From Allosalinactinospora lopnorensis (GTDB lineage: Bacteria > Actinomycetota > Actinomycetes > Streptosporangiales > Streptosporangiaceae), in contig NZ_LAJC01000001.1 in the NCBI RefSeq assembly GCF_000981225.1, forward strand, positions 124,001 to 188,000: DNA of 64,000 nt. Direction: 5' to 3'. The notes beneath the pieces were generated by a model, which was not told where the DNA came from, made no database searches, and saw only the letters and a program-made list of their open reading frames with translations. Positions 7,123 to 15,567 of this stretch are shown here, in pieces (the first letter of the stretch is position 1; every line of letters starts with the position of its first letter). The position numbers were made by a program, and so were the translations under genes.

Positions 7123-7300
7123 TCCCCCGCCTGAAGGCGGGAGATTCCCGCCCGGCCTTGCGGCCGGTCGCCGCTAACGCGGCACCTCCATGGCGTACGT
7201 GGGGATTCATGGCTCAGGCCGCCAAACGAGGCAGCGCCCCGTCTGGTCTTCCACCCTCAACACCATCCGGGGCCAGACCAGCCCGGACCAGCATCACACG
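7123..7300 (-). ncRNA. probable omega (reRNA) guide RNA of the TnpB element
   Basis: In this superfamily the RNA guide covers the 3' end of tnpB plus the right end, and the guide is the flanking DNA. On the minus strand beyond the tnpB stop three stable hairpins follow: GCCGC-GTTA-GCGGC, CCGGCC-GCAA-GGCCGG and CCCGCC-TTCA-GGCGGG. The guide would then read GCAGTCAAAGCCCCAGCCGG, the junction with the cofC 3' end. The 5' boundary inside tnpB is a guess. Confidence 0.4.
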
Positions 7301-8413
7301 CGCGGAGTTCTTATCCCTCGGGGATACGACCCCGCACACGGTGCAGGCATACGTTCTCTCGGAAAGAGGTAGTGCGTGCTTGGTTCTCGCTCCGCACCAT
7401 GCGCAATCCATCGTGGTGTGCGCCGGATGCACCAGGCGCGCACCACGCCCGTGCTTGCGTCCCATCTCCACCAAGGCCGCCTTAGTCGCACTGATCGCCC
7501 CGTCAGCGGCTTTACGCGCCATAGTCGACTTGGCCAGAAACCTGGGACGGAAGTCCTCCACCGCCAGGCCGTCATGATCGCGCACAACGGCCTTGGCCCA
7601 CTTACGGGCGGTGTCCTGGCGCTGCCGGGCGACCTTCTTGTGCAGCTTCGCCGCCATGCGTTGGGCCTTGCGGTACCCCCGACTCTGCGCCTTGCCCCTA
7701 GGTTGACGGCGCCGCGCCATCATCCGCTGATACCGGGCCAGCTTCGCGGCGGCGTTCTTCCCGTACTCGGGGTGGGCAAGGTCGTGGTCCTCGCTGGTGG
7801 TGGTCGCCAACTCTTTCACACCCCAGTCGATACCGATCACCCGCCCCGTAGGGGCCATCGGATCACCCTTGGCGGAGACGACGAACGAGGCGTACCAGTG
7901 GCCCAGCGCGTCGCGGTACACCCGAACCGACGACGCTTCACCCAGAAGGTCGCGCGACCACACCACCCGCACACTGATGCCCCCGGCCAGGTGTAACCGC
8001 CCCTCTTTCAACCGGAAGCCGCGCCGCGAGTAGTTCAGCGTCGGATCCGCAAGGTCCTTCTTCTTGAACCGGGGCATCCCCGCGCGCTGCCGCATGGGCA
8101 ACCTGGCCTTGATGTCCTTGAGCGCCTTGGCGCGGGATTTAGCGAAATCCCGGATGGTGTGCTGCTGGGGGACACTGGCGCCCTTGGCCAGCCAGCACTT
8201 ACCGGCGCGCCAGCCGGTCAGCATCGTGTCGAGCCGGGCTGGGCCGCACTTCTCTTTGGCCTTGTGCGCCGTCCTGGACTCGGCGACGCATTGGTTCCAC
8301 ACCCACCGGCACCGGCCCCATTCGGCCAGCAGCGCCCGACGCGCGGTAGCAGACAGGCGAAGACGGTAGGTGTACCGGGCGGAACCGGTGTCCTGAGTCG
8401 TCTTCGTGGGCAT
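7214..8413 (-). CDS. tnpB: RNA-guided endonuclease TnpB family protein
   Basis: TnpB proteins are RuvC-type RNA-guided nucleases of IS200/IS605 elements. This 399-residue copy has an N-terminal OrfB_IS605-type domain with RWVWNQCV. The RuvC aspartate lies in GIDWGVKELAT, the catalytic glutamate in LAVEDFRPRFLAKS, a CxxC...CxxC zinc ribbon in DCAWCGARTK...CTVCG, and the last aspartate in RDKNSARVM. All catalytic positions look intact, so it may be active. ATG 8413 was chosen over a TTG three codons upstream. Right-end hairpins follow the stop. A homing or transposition-supporting role is inferred from the family. Confidence 0.9.
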   Translation of the reverse strand: MPTKTTQDTGSARYTYRLRLSATARRALLAEWGRCRWVWNQCVAESRTAHKAKEKCGPARLDTMLTGWRAGKCWLAKGASVPQQHTIRDFAKSRAKALKDIKARLPMRQRAGMPRFKKKDLADPTLNYSRRGFRLKEGRLHLAGGISVRVVWSRDLLGEASSVRVYRDALGHWYASFVVSAKGDPMAPTGRVIGIDWGVKELATTTSEDHDLAHPEYGKNAAAKLARYQRMMARRRQPRGKAQSRGYRKAQRMAAKLHKKVARQRQDTARKWAKAVVRDHDGLAVEDFRPRFLAKSTMARKAADGAISATKAALVEMGRKHGRGARLVHPAHTTMDCAWCGARTKHALPLSERTYACTVCGVVSPRDKNSARVMLVRAGLAPDGVEGGRPDGALPRLAA

Positions 8414-8572
8414 GGCGGCCAATCTATGCAGAAGGTGCGACAGTTGCGGAACCGCTGTGGTTCGGCGCTTCTTGTCCCGCTACGCGAGGAACCAGATTCC
8501 TCCCCCGCCTGAAGGCGGGAGCATCCTCCAGAAGGTTCGGTGACCCGGCGGCGCCGGACCGCCGCACATGCC

Positions 8573-8602
8573 GCTGCCCGGGCCCCGAAGGGCCCGGGCA
8601 GC
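8573..8602 (-). terminator. terminator hairpin after the HU gene
   Basis: GCTGCCCGGGCC (8573-8584) and GGCCCGGGCAGC (8591-8602) are perfect 12-base arms around six bases. The hairpin lies 37 bases beyond the HU stop on the minus strand. No T-run follows. Confidence 0.6.
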
Positions 8603-8639
8603 CACCCGAGCGGAGCGCTCGGTCATGGGACGTGCTTTC

Positions 8640-8918
8640 TTACCTTTCGCCGTTCACCAGAGCCTTGAAATCGGCCCCCGCACGGAACTTCGGAACGTAC
8701 TGCGCGGGAACGTTGATCTGGGCCCCGGTGGCCGGGTTGCGGGCCGTACGGGCGGCGCGCTCGGACTTCTCGAAAACTCCGAATCCGGTGATGGCCACTT
8801 TGTCGCCAGAGGCGACGGTGTGCTGAATGGTCTCCAACAAGGCGTTCACCGCCTCGGTGGCGGTCTTCTTGTCCCCCAGCCGGTCGGAGATCGCGTCAAT
8901 CAGGTCACGCTTGTTCAT
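8640..8918 (-). CDS. hup: HU-family DNA-binding protein
   Basis: This is a 92-residue nucleoid protein that bends DNA as a dimer. The sequence is a full HU: MNKRDLIDAISDRLG, then VAITGFGVFEKSERAARTARNPATGA with the beta-arm and the RNPATG turn, then VPKFRAGADFKALVN. It lacks the long lysine/alanine-rich C-terminal tail found in the second actinobacterial HU type (HupS), so it is the short HupA-like form. It follows a small unknown gene and the leuCD genes on the same strand, an order seen in related genomes, and ends in a hairpin. Confidence 0.95.
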   Translation of the reverse strand: MNKRDLIDAISDRLGDKKTATEAVNALLETIQHTVASGDKVAITGFGVFEKSERAARTARNPATGAQINVPAQYVPKFRAGADFKALVNGER

Positions 8919-8996
8919 TGCTTCCTCCGGTTCCCCCTTGCTCGCACGAAATTAGGGGACGTGAGGCCCTGAGCACAAACACAAACGCCTGGGAAA

Positions 8997-9245
8997 TCAG
9001 CGTGTCGGGGGGTCATCGACCTGGGGTGGGAGCTCTTCGAGCATCCGATCGAGCCGCTCTGAGGCGCGTACGGGGTCCCTTTTGACCGCCTCCGTAACGG
9101 TCAAAAGCCTACGAATCACCGGAATTCGGACGCCTTCCGGGAGTGCGTGGGCCCGGCGATGAGCCTCTCTGAGGCGCTCTGCCAAATCAAGGTAAAATTC
9201 CTCGTCCGCCGGGTCTTCGCTCCCTACTGGGTTACTGGGAGCCAC
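8997..9245 (-). CDS. small hypothetical protein between leuD and hup
   Basis: The product is an 82-residue, highly charged and helical protein ([43 protein letters not shown]) with no recognisable domain. Its start overlaps the end of leuD by 22 bases, so it is probably translated from the leuCD message. It is soluble and lacks signal or membrane segments. Acidic-basic periodicity suggests a helical hairpin or a small dimeric bundle. Function unknown. Confidence 0.7.
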   Translation of the reverse strand: MAPSNPVGSEDPADEEFYLDLAERLREAHRRAHALPEGVRIPVIRRLLTVTEAVKRDPVRASERLDRMLEELPPQVDDPPTR

Positions 9246-9814
9246 GACTTGCGCCGGGTTTCGTAGTCGTCGATCGCCTCCGTCTCGCGGAGGGTCAAGG
9301 CGATGTCATCCAGTCCTGCGAGCAGCCGCCAGCGCGTGTAGTCGTCCAGCTCGAACGGCTCCGAGACCCCCGGTGCCCGCACCTCGCGCTCCTGCAGGTC
9401 CACCGTGACCTCGGTGGCGGGGTCGGCCTCGACCATGTCCCACAGCCGTTCGATGACCTGCTGCGGCAGCACGACGGTGAGCAGCCCGCCCTTCAGCGAG
9501 TTGCCGCGGAAGATGTCGGCGAAGCGCGGGGCCACTACGGCCTTGAATCCGTGGTCCTGCAGCGCCCACACGGCGTGTTCGCGCGAGGACCCGGTCCCGA
9601 AGTCGGAACCGGCGATCAGCACGGTCCCGTCCTTGTACTGCGGCTGGTTCAGCACGAACTCGGGGTCGTTGGCCCGCCACGCGGCGAACAGCCCGTCCTC
9701 GAAGCCGGTCCGGCTGACCCGCTTGAGGTAGACAGCGGGGATGATCTGGTCGGTGTCCACATTGCTGTAGCGCAGCGGAACGGCGCGGCCGGTGTGGACG
9801 GTGAACTTCTCCAT
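9224..9814 (-). CDS. leuD: 3-isopropylmalate dehydratase small subunit
   Basis: LeuD pairs with LeuC to isomerise 2-isopropylmalate to 3-isopropylmalate in leucine synthesis, and may also serve citraconate conversion in the citramalate pathway started by CimA. The 196-residue product has the usual size and motifs: [17 protein letters not shown] near the N-terminus, [18 protein letters not shown] around residues 67-84 and GNSLKGGLL. It starts 41 bases after leuC on the same strand and overlaps the next small gene, indicating a leuC-leuD operon under the divergent NdgR-type regulator. Confidence 0.96.
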   Translation of the reverse strand: MEKFTVHTGRAVPLRYSNVDTDQIIPAVYLKRVSRTGFEDGLFAAWRANDPEFVLNQPQYKDGTVLIAGSDFGTGSSREHAVWALQDHGFKAVVAPRFADIFRGNSLKGGLLTVVLPQQVIERLWDMVEADPATEVTVDLQEREVRAPGVSEPFELDDYTRWRLLAGLDDIALTLRETEAIDDYETRRKSWLPVTQ

Positions 9815-9855
9815 GTCGCTACTTCAATCCCTAGGTCGTGTGGTGCCGGCCGTGG

Positions 9856-11253
9856 TCACAGGTCATCGGGGGAGGAGAGGGTGCCCCGGACAGCGGTCGC
9901 GGCGGCGACCAGCGGGGAGACCAGGTGGGTACGTCCTCCCTTGCCCTGGCGCCCTTCGAAGTTCCGGTTGGACGTCGAAGCGCTGCGCTCCCCCGGCTTG
10001 AGCTGGTCGGGGTTCATCCCCAGGCACATCGAGCAGCCCGCCTCGCGCCATTCGGCGCCGGCCTCGGTGAAGACCTCACCGAGCCCTTCGGCGTTCGCCT
10101 GCTCCTTGACCCGCATGGAGCCGGGAACGACCAGCATGCGGACGCCGTCGGCGACCCGGCGCCCGCGTATGATCTCCGCGGCCGCCCGCAGGTCCTCGAT
10201 CCGGCCGTTGGTGCAGGAGCCCAGGAAGACCGTTTCGACCCCGACCTCGCGCAGCGGGGTCCCCGGGGTGAGGTCCATGTATTCCAGGGCCTTCTCCGCT
10301 GCGGCACGCGCCGCCGGATCCTCGAAGGAGGCGGGGTCGGGCACGGCATCGTTCAGCGGCGCCCCCTGGCCCGGGTTGGTTCCCCAGGTGACGAAGGGGC
10401 TGAGTTCCTCGGCGTCGAGCACGACCTCCATGTCGAACTCGGCGTCGTCGTCGGTCCGCAGACTGCGCCAGTGCCGCACCGCGGCGTCCCACTGGGCGCC
10501 CTCGGGGGCGTGCGGGCGGCCCTTGATGTAGGAGAACGTGGTCTCGTCCGGCGCGATCATCCCGGCCCGGGCGCCGGCCTCGATCGACATGTTGCAGACG
10601 GTCATCCGGGCCTCCATCGACAGCGCCCGGATGGCCTCGCCGCGGTATTCGATGACGTAGCCCTGGCCGCCGCCGGTACCGATCTTGGCGATGACGGCGA
10701 GGATGATGTCCTTGGAGGTCACACCGGGCTTGAGTGTGCCGTTGACGGTGACCGCCATCGTCTTGAACGGGGTCATCGGCAGCGTCTGCGTGGCCAAGAC
10801 GTGCTCCACCTGGCTGGTGCCGATACCGAACGCCAGTGCGCCGAAAGCGCCGTGGGTGCTGGTGTGGCTGTCGCCGCAGACGATGGTCATGCCCGGCTGG
10901 GTGAGTCCGAGCTGCGGGCCGACGACGTGCACGATGCCCTGGTCGAGGTCGCCCATGGGGAACAGCCGCACGCCGAAGTCGGAGGCGTTCTTGCGCAGTG
11001 TCTCGATCTGGGTGCGCGACACCTTGTCGGCGATGGGGCCGAGAATGTTCTCGGTGGGAACGTTGTGGTCCTCGGTCGCCAGCGTCAGGTCCGGACGGCG
11101 GACCGGACGGCCGGCGAGGCGCAGGCCCTCGAACGCCTGGGGACTGGTGACCTCGTGCACCAGGTGCAGGTCGATGTAGAGCAGGTCGGGCTCCCCCTCG
11201 GCACGCCGTGCGACGTGCTCCTCCCAGACCTTCTCGGCCATTGTGCGAGCCAT
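9856..11253 (-). CDS. leuC: 3-isopropylmalate dehydratase large subunit
   Basis: LeuC is the aconitase-like 4Fe-4S subunit. The three cluster cysteines are visible: Cys347 in GSCTNGR, and Cys407 and Cys410 in [10 protein letters not shown]. Other family marks are [20 protein letters not shown] and [11 protein letters not shown]-like [17 protein letters not shown]. At 465 residues it matches bacterial LeuC. GAGGAG eight bases before the ATG at 11253 supports the start; an ATG four codons downstream is also possible. It is the first gene of leuCD and is divergent from the IclR regulator gene, the classic NdgR arrangement. Confidence 0.97.
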   Translation of the reverse strand: MARTMAEKVWEEHVARRAEGEPDLLYIDLHLVHEVTSPQAFEGLRLAGRPVRRPDLTLATEDHNVPTENILGPIADKVSRTQIETLRKNASDFGVRLFPMGDLDQGIVHVVGPQLGLTQPGMTIVCGDSHTSTHGAFGALAFGIGTSQVEHVLATQTLPMTPFKTMAVTVNGTLKPGVTSKDIILAVIAKIGTGGGQGYVIEYRGEAIRALSMEARMTVCNMSIEAGARAGMIAPDETTFSYIKGRPHAPEGAQWDAAVRHWRSLRTDDDAEFDMEVVLDAEELSPFVTWGTNPGQGAPLNDAVPDPASFEDPAARAAAEKALEYMDLTPGTPLREVGVETVFLGSCTNGRIEDLRAAAEIIRGRRVADGVRMLVVPGSMRVKEQANAEGLGEVFTEAGAEWREAGCSMCLGMNPDQLKPGERSASTSNRNFEGRQGKGGRTHLVSPLVAAATAVRGTLSSPDDL

Positions 11254-11411
11254 TGCGACTCCTCGCGTCTCGACGTTTCGTTTGGCGCGCCTCTCGCCGG
11301 TGCGCTCCGCCCGTGAGGACGGCCCCGGGGGTCTCCCGTGGTCGCAATGCCCGCGACGCGGAGTTTTCGAGCGGACTTGCTTTCCAAATAGCGAGACGGC
11401 AATATCAAGCT
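11254..11411. promoter_or_regulatory. divergent leuC / ndgR control region
   Basis: This 158-base region must hold promoters for leuCD and the IclR gene. Read towards leuC it contains CCGTCTCGCTATTTGGAAAG, which shares CGTCTC and a TATT core with a palindrome upstream of ilvB (49404-49418). NdgR-type regulators autoregulate and control leuCD, so this is the expected operator zone. No leader peptide rich in Leu codons is evident here. Confidence 0.5.
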
Positions 11412-12146
11412 ATGGACAACTCTAGCCCATCCAGCGGCGTCGGTGTCCTGGACAAGACCATGTCTGTTCTCGACGCCCTGGAGTCCGGCCCGGCGTCACT
11501 GGCCCGGCTCGTACGGCTCACCGGGCTGGCGCGGCCGACCGCGCACCGCCTGGCCGTCGCTCTGGAGCGCCATCGCATGGTCACCCGGGACGGCCAGGGC
11601 CGCTTCGTGCTCGGCCCCCGCCTCGGTGAACTCTCCATCTCCACCGGTGAGGACCGGCTGCTGGCCGTTGCCAATCCCGTGCTCGCCCAGTTGCGCGACC
11701 TCACCGGTGAAAGTGCTCAACTCTACCGCCGCCAGGGCGACGTTCGCGTGTGCGTGGCCGCGGCCGAACGCACCAGCGGGCTGCGCGACACGGTCCCGGT
11801 GGGCAGCGAACTCCCCATGAACGCGGGATCGGCGGCCCAGATCCTGCTGGCGTGGGAGGACACCGAGCGCATCCGCCGATCCCTCCGGGGCGCGCGCTTC
11901 ACCGCGGCCAGCCTCACCCAGGTCCGCCGGCGTCGGTGGTCGCAGAGCGTCGGCGAGCGCGAGCACGGGGTCGCCTCGGTCTCCGCCCCCGTCTCCGGAC
12001 CCGGCGGCCGCGTCATCGCCGCCATCTCGGTCTCCGGGCCGATCGAGCGCCTCACCCGTTCCCCCGGCCGGCTGCACGCCCAGGCCGTGACCGCCGCCGC
12101 CGAGAAGATCACCGAGGCGCTGCACAGCCACGAGTCCGCCCCCTGA
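11412..12146 (+). CDS. ndgR: IclR-family regulator, NdgR-like
   Basis: This 244-residue regulator has a winged helix-turn-helix at about residues 9-70 (VGVLDKTMSVLDAL...SLARLVRLTGLARPTAHRL) and an IclR ligand-binding domain ending HAQAVTAAAEKITEAL. NdgR-type members sit opposite leuCD in actinomycetes and control leucine and other amino-acid genes. The start ATG 11412 was chosen from homology to the family N-terminus. The longer open frame upstream has Arg-rich shadow composition. No convincing ribosome binding site is seen, so the message may be leaderless. Confidence 0.88.
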   Translation: MDNSSPSSGVGVLDKTMSVLDALESGPASLARLVRLTGLARPTAHRLAVALERHRMVTRDGQGRFVLGPRLGELSISTGEDRLLAVANPVLAQLRDLTGESAQLYRRQGDVRVCVAAAERTSGLRDTVPVGSELPMNAGSAAQILLAWEDTERIRRSLRGARFTAASLTQVRRRRWSQSVGEREHGVASVSAPVSGPGGRVIAAISVSGPIERLTRSPGRLHAQAVTAAAEKITEALHSHESAP

Positions 12147-12168
12147 TCTCCCCGCCGCTTCCGGTAAA

Positions 12169-12198
12169 GGCGCGCACCGGCTCCGGCCGGTGCGCGCC
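12169..12198. terminator. bidirectional hairpin between convergent genes
   Basis: GGCGCGCACCGG (12169-12180) and CCGGTGCGCGCC (12187-12198) are perfect 12-base arms with a six-base loop. It lies 22 bases after the ndgR stop and 35 bases from the convergent dehydrogenase gene, so it can serve both. Confidence 0.65.
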
Positions 12199-12233
12199 CT
12201 CCGCGGGAGCGCCACGGTGCGCTCTACGCCGGA

Positions 12234-13364
12234 TCAGTCCTGCAGGGGGACGCGCAGAATGCGGTCGTCTCCCTCGCCGGGGTCACCGCGCACGTCGTGG
12301 TTGCTCGTGCTGATCCAGAGCTCGCCGCCGTCGGGGGTGACCGCCACGTGCCGCAGCCGCCCGTACTCGCCGACGAAGTGCTCCCGCGGCTCACCCACCG
12401 GGTCGCCGGCGTCACCGGTCAGCGGGACCTGCCAGAGACGCTCCCCGCGCAGGGCCGCGACCCACAGCGATCCGCCGGCGATCACCCCGCCGCTGGGCGA
12501 GGCCTCAGCGGGGTCCCAGACGACGACGGGGTCGATGTAGTCGTCCCCACCGCCGGTGCCCGTGACCTCGGGCCAGCCGTAGTTGCCGCCCGCCTCGATC
12601 ATGTTGATCTCGTCATCGGAGTCGGGGCCGAACTCGACGCCGAACAGCCGGTCCTCGTCGTCCCAGGCCAGACCCTGCACGTTGCGGTGGCCGTAGCTGT
12701 AGACCTCGTTGCCGAAGGGGTTGCCCTCCGGGACGCCCCCGTCCGGGGTCAGCCGCAGGATCTTACCCGCGAGGGAATCGGTGTCCTGGGCCGACTCGGC
12801 CTCCTGTGCGTCGCCGCCCCCGGCATAAAGCATGCCGTCCGGCCCGAAGGCGATGCGGCCTCCGTTGTGCACGGGGGACTTGGGGAGGCCGTCGAGGAGC
12901 ACCTCGGGATCGCCGAGGTCGCCGTCGTCGAAGGGCATCCGCACGATCCGGTTGTCGGATCCGGAGGTGAAATAGACGTAGACATAGGGCGCGGATTCGA
13001 AGTCGGGCGGCAGCGCCATCCCGAGCAGCCCGCCCTCGGTCCCCGGGTCGACGCCCTGGACCGTTCCCACTTCACTGACCTCACCCTCGGGGGTCACGCG
13101 CAGGATCCGGGCGCTGTCCCGCTCGGTCACCAGCGCGTCGCCGTCGGGCAGGAACTCGAAGTCCCACGGCAGCTCCAGGTCGGTGGCGACGTCGGAGGGG
13201 TCCCCCGGCGCGGCGCCGCGCTCCTCCGGGGCGTTGGCCTGCCCGTTGCCTCCCGGCTCGCCGCCCGTTCCGTCATCGGCCGCGCAGGCCGACAGCAGGA
13301 GGACCGTTCCGAGGATCGCGCCGCCCTTGAGGCGGACGCGCGTGCGATTGAGCTGTGTACGCAT
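12234..13364 (-). CDS. PQQ-dependent sugar dehydrogenase family lipoprotein (GSDH)
   Basis: The 376-residue product has a lipoprotein signal peptide with lipobox LLSAC (Cys27), so it should be anchored outside the membrane. The body is a six-bladed propeller of the soluble aldose/glucose-sorbosone dehydrogenase family (GSDH, YliI-like). It contains LELPWDFEFLPDG, GLLGMALPPDF, GGRIAFGPDGMLY, YGHRNVQGLAWD and GGNYGWPEV. The predicted role is periplasm-side oxidation of aldoses with PQQ, though many actinobacterial members are uncharacterised. The start was set at the ATG before the signal peptide (13364); an upstream frame extension is Arg-rich and unlikely. It is monocistronic by appearance. 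Confidence 0.85.
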   Translation of the reverse strand: MRTQLNRTRVRLKGGAILGTVLLLSACAADDGTGGEPGGNGQANAPEERGAAPGDPSDVATDLELPWDFEFLPDGDALVTERDSARILRVTPEGEVSEVGTVQGVDPGTEGGLLGMALPPDFESAPYVYVYFTSGSDNRIVRMPFDDGDLGDPEVLLDGLPKSPVHNGGRIAFGPDGMLYAGGGDAQEAESAQDTDSLAGKILRLTPDGGVPEGNPFGNEVYSYGHRNVQGLAWDDEDRLFGVEFGPDSDDEINMIEAGGNYGWPEVTGTGGGDDYIDPVVVWDPAEASPSGGVIAGGSLWVAALRGERLWQVPLTGDAGDPVGEPREHFVGEYGRLRHVAVTPDGGELWISTSNHDVRGDPGEGDDRILRVPLQD

Positions 13365-13477
13365 GCCCCTGTTCCTGCCCAACGACACCCGCGAGAGCGC
13401 CGGGACACGTGGAACGCGCCGGTGCGCCCGCATTGTCCGCACAGCTTAGGCGACCGCCGGGCGGCGGCATGCCGCGG

Positions 13478-13987
13478 TTAACCTGCGCCGCCCCGTTGCG
13501 GCCGCGCAGGTCGGGCGAGCCGGTTGGCGGCCCGGCGGGTCTCGCGGGTGACCGGCCTCGTCCCAAGGGCCGTCCCGAGCCCCCTCCGCGGAAGGTCCAG
13601 ATAGATCGCCTCGTAGCCCCGGCCGTCCCCGGACTGCGGGGCGCCGATCTCGTAGGTCTCGTGCCATATGCCGGCCGACCCGTCCAGGCGGCGGTAGGCC
13701 TCCTGCCAGGCATTGCTGTGCCTGTCAGCGTGCGCGTAGCTCATCAACGCCTCCGTGCTCTCCCAGTACTGCACCGAGGTGACCCCGCGGGTCCCGACCA
13801 GCGTGCTGCTGTGCAGCAGTCCGCACCGGGGGTCGGCCAGCAGTTCGGCCTCCATCTCCCGGAAGGCCCTGGTGACCCACCACCAGCGATGCGGTTTGAG
13901 TAGGGCGTTCACCCGGAACCCGATCAGGAACACGGTGAGGGTCTCGCGCGGTTCGGTCGTGCGGCGCCCGTTCTCGATCTCGGCCAC
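13478..13987 (-). CDS. DUF4188 family protein
   Basis: This 169-residue protein carries the DUF4188 pattern: TVFLIGFRVNALLKPHRWW, then LLHSSTLVG, VQYWESTEALMSYAHADRHS, WHETYEI and YEAIYLDLP. Members fold like ferredoxin-type monooxygenase domains, but no reaction is established. The C-terminal 35 residues are Arg/Ala-rich and probably disordered. It is divergent from a MerR-family gene with strong dyads between them. This is the usual layout of a MerR protein controlling its neighbour, and the DUF4188 protein may be induced by whatever ligand the regulator senses. Confidence 0.8.
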   Translation of the reverse strand: MAEIENGRRTTEPRETLTVFLIGFRVNALLKPHRWWWVTRAFREMEAELLADPRCGLLHSSTLVGTRGVTSVQYWESTEALMSYAHADRHSNAWQEAYRRLDGSAGIWHETYEIGAPQSGDGRGYEAIYLDLPRRGLGTALGTRPVTRETRRAANRLARPARPQRGGAG

Positions 13988-14011
13988 GGCTCTCCCAAAC
14001 CAGATAGCACC

Positions 14012-14046
14012 ACTCTCTAGTTTTGGAGAGTAGTACTATCCAAAAC
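14012..14046. promoter_or_regulatory. overlapping dyads between DUF4188 and merR-family genes
   Basis: Two interlocked inverted repeats are seen. One is ACTCTC-N8-GAGAGT (14012-14031). The other is GTTTTGGA (14020-14027) with TCCAAAAC (14039-14046). A TAGTACTA palindrome sits between the arms of the second. This is a strong operator candidate for the MerR protein encoded 20 bases downstream. Confidence 0.6.
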
Positions 14047-14066
14047 AGAAGGGAAGGGATTTACGG

Positions 14067-14705
14067 TTGCGCATCTCCGAACTGAGCCGGCGCAGCGGTG
14101 TGCCGGTCGCGACGATCAAGTACTACCTGCGTGAAGAGCTGCTCCCCAAGGGCGAGGCCACGTCCGCGACGCAGGCCGTCTACTCCGACGCCCACCTGCG
14201 GCGGCTGCGGCTCATCCGGGCGCTGGTGGAAGGGGCCGAGGCTCCACTGGCGAAGATCCGCACCATCCTGGAGGCCATCGACGACACCGGTATCGACCTG
14301 CACCGCCTGCTGGGCACCGTGCAGTACGCGCTCACCCCCGACACTCCGCACAACGACGGGCCCGAATGGCGCGAGGCCGAGCGGAGCACCGACGAGCTCC
14401 TCGCCCGGCTCGGATGGCGGGTGAGCCCCCTCTCCCCCGCGCGGCACCAGCTCACCAGGACGATCGTCACCCTGGCCCGGGTCGGGTACCAGGTCGACCC
14501 CCAGACCCTGGACCTCTACGCGGAGGCCGTGCACACAGCGGCGGAGCACGACGTCGGCCGGGTCGACCCCGCCGCGCCACGCGAGCAGGTGGTCGAGTAC
14601 GTGGCGGCCATGACCGCCCTCATGGACCAGGCTCTGGTGTCGCTGCACCGGCTCGCCCAGGAGGACGTATCGGCCCGGCGCCTCCGAGGCGGCGCCGACT
14701 GCTGA
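14067..14705 (+). CDS. MerR-family transcriptional regulator
   Basis: The TTG start at 14067 follows a GAAGGGA ribosome site. The protein (212 residues) begins with a canonical MerR helix-turn-helix and wing: LRISELSRRSGVPVATIKYYLREELLPKG...YSDAHLRRLRLI. A dimerisation helix follows, then a larger C-terminal domain without visible metal-binding cysteines, apart from a terminal Cys. It therefore probably senses an organic ligand, not a metal. The divergent DUF4188 gene is the likely target, through the dyads at 14012-14046. Ligand unknown. Confidence 0.88.
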   Translation: MRISELSRRSGVPVATIKYYLREELLPKGEATSATQAVYSDAHLRRLRLIRALVEGAEAPLAKIRTILEAIDDTGIDLHRLLGTVQYALTPDTPHNDGPEWREAERSTDELLARLGWRVSPLSPARHQLTRTIVTLARVGYQVDPQTLDLYAEAVHTAAEHDVGRVDPAAPREQVVEYVAAMTALMDQALVSLHRLAQEDVSARRLRGGADC

Positions 14706-14755
14706 TCCGCTCCTCGTTCCGGTGCGGAACGCCCGGGTGGAGCACGGCCCGCGCC

Positions 14756-15097
14756 TCAGCCGCCTCCCTGACCGCCGGGCCGGAAGACGACCGTGACCTC
14801 GCCGTCGTCGATGGACTCAACGGCGGCGGTGTACTCGCCCAGTCGTGCGATCTCCCCCTCGCCGAGCTCCGCGGTCTCCTCGTTCCCGAAGGATCCCGCC
14901 GAGACCGTGACCGTCTCACCCGCGTCGATCTCCTCGACCGCGTAGCGGTCCCCGTTGGGGAACTCGTCCTCGTAGGGAGAGTTGGTCGTCAGCGTGCAGA
15001 TGTTGTTCTCGCACGACTTCTGGTGGTACTCGCACCCCGCCAGGGCGAGCGCGGCAGCCGCGACCACAGCGGCGCGGGAGAGGAACGGGGGGGTCAT
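14756..15097 (-). CDS. small lipoprotein
   Basis: This 113-residue product begins with MTPPFLSRAAVVAAAALALAGC, a lipoprotein signal with the lipidated Cys at 22. It is followed by two further cysteines (CENNIC) that may form a disulfide. The rest is acidic with beta-rich composition (ETVTVSAGSFGNEETAELGEGEIARLG; GEVTVVFRP). An AAGGAG ribosome site supports the ATG at 15097. It is exported and membrane-anchored. No family is recognised, and the end converges closely with the MerR gene. Confidence 0.7.
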   Translation of the reverse strand: MTPPFLSRAAVVAAAALALAGCEYHQKSCENNICTLTTNSPYEDEFPNGDRYAVEEIDAGETVTVSAGSFGNEETAELGEGEIARLGEYTAAVESIDDGEVTVVFRPGGQGGG

Positions 15098-15222
15098 CGG
15101 CGGCTCCTTCGGCCCCTCGGGGAACGCGGGCACCCCGTCCGACGCCCGCCCCGTACCGGGCCGTTCCACCATGCGCGCTTCCCGCGAGCGCCCTGACACG
15201 AACGGGTAAGGGCCCACGCTGG

Positions 15223-15295
15223 TACCCCCGAGCGGATTCGAACCGCCGTTACCGCCTTGAGAGGGCGGCGTCCTAGGCCACTAGACGACGGGGGC
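15223..15295 (-). tRNA. tRNA-Glu (CTC)
   Basis: The minus strand folds into a 73-nt cloverleaf from GCCCCCG to CGGGGGT plus a discriminator A. The anticodon stem CCGCC/GGCGG carries loop CTCTCAA, giving anticodon CTC. CCA is not encoded. An identical copy lies at 15433-15505. Confidence 0.95.
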
Positions 15296-15390
15296 CTGCG
15301 CAAACCGGGGCACGCCCTGCCGGGGGCCGGTTTCCCGCCGCCCCGGAGGAGTCGTGCGTCCCGGTACCGACCGGATCACTCCGATCGGCA

Positions 15391-15420
15391 GAAAAAGAGC
15401 CCCCACCGAACGTGGGAGCC
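15391..15420 (-). terminator. Rho-independent terminator between the two tRNA-Glu genes
   Basis: On the minus strand GGCTCCCAC-GTTCG-GTGGGGGCT is followed by TCTTTTTC, a rare clear U-run for this genome. It ends the transcript carrying tRNA-Gln and the upstream tRNA-Glu, so the tRNA-Glu at 15223 needs its own promoter or read-through. Confidence 0.8.
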
Positions 15421-15432
15421 TTTCCCAGTGCG

Positions 15433-15505
15433 TACCCCCGAGCGGATTCGAACCGCCGTTACCGCCTTGAGAGGGCGGCGTCCTAGGCCACTAGACGACG
15501 GGGGC
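15433..15505 (-). tRNA. tRNA-Glu (CTC), second copy
   Basis: This is a 73-nt cloverleaf identical to the copy at 15223-15295, with anticodon CTC in loop CTCTCAA and no encoded CCA. It lies between tRNA-Gln and the terminator on the same strand. Confidence 0.95.
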
Positions 15506-15567
15506 CTATGGCCGCTGGCTTTCGCGGCCGGGCTGGTTCGCGACAACGGTCCGAACCGGCGCCATCG

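Larger units (their letters stand above)
7123..8521 (-). mobile_element. solitary TnpB element (IS200/IS605 superfamily, IS1341-like)
   Basis: The 21-base sequence TCCCCCGCCTGAAGGCGGGAG, itself a hairpin, occurs in the same orientation at 7123-7143 and 8501-8521 and brackets the tnpB gene. No tnpA-type Y1 transposase is present, so movement would need one supplied in trans. This family makes no target duplication and none is seen. The element sits between cofC and the HU gene without interrupting either. The exact cleavage points may lie some bases outside these hairpins. Confidence 0.75.

Noticed and set aside
11208-11411. N-terminal extension of the IclR protein from an upstream start
   Set aside because: The extension is antisense to the leuC start, Arg-rich and absent from the family; the winged helix starts right after ATG 11412.
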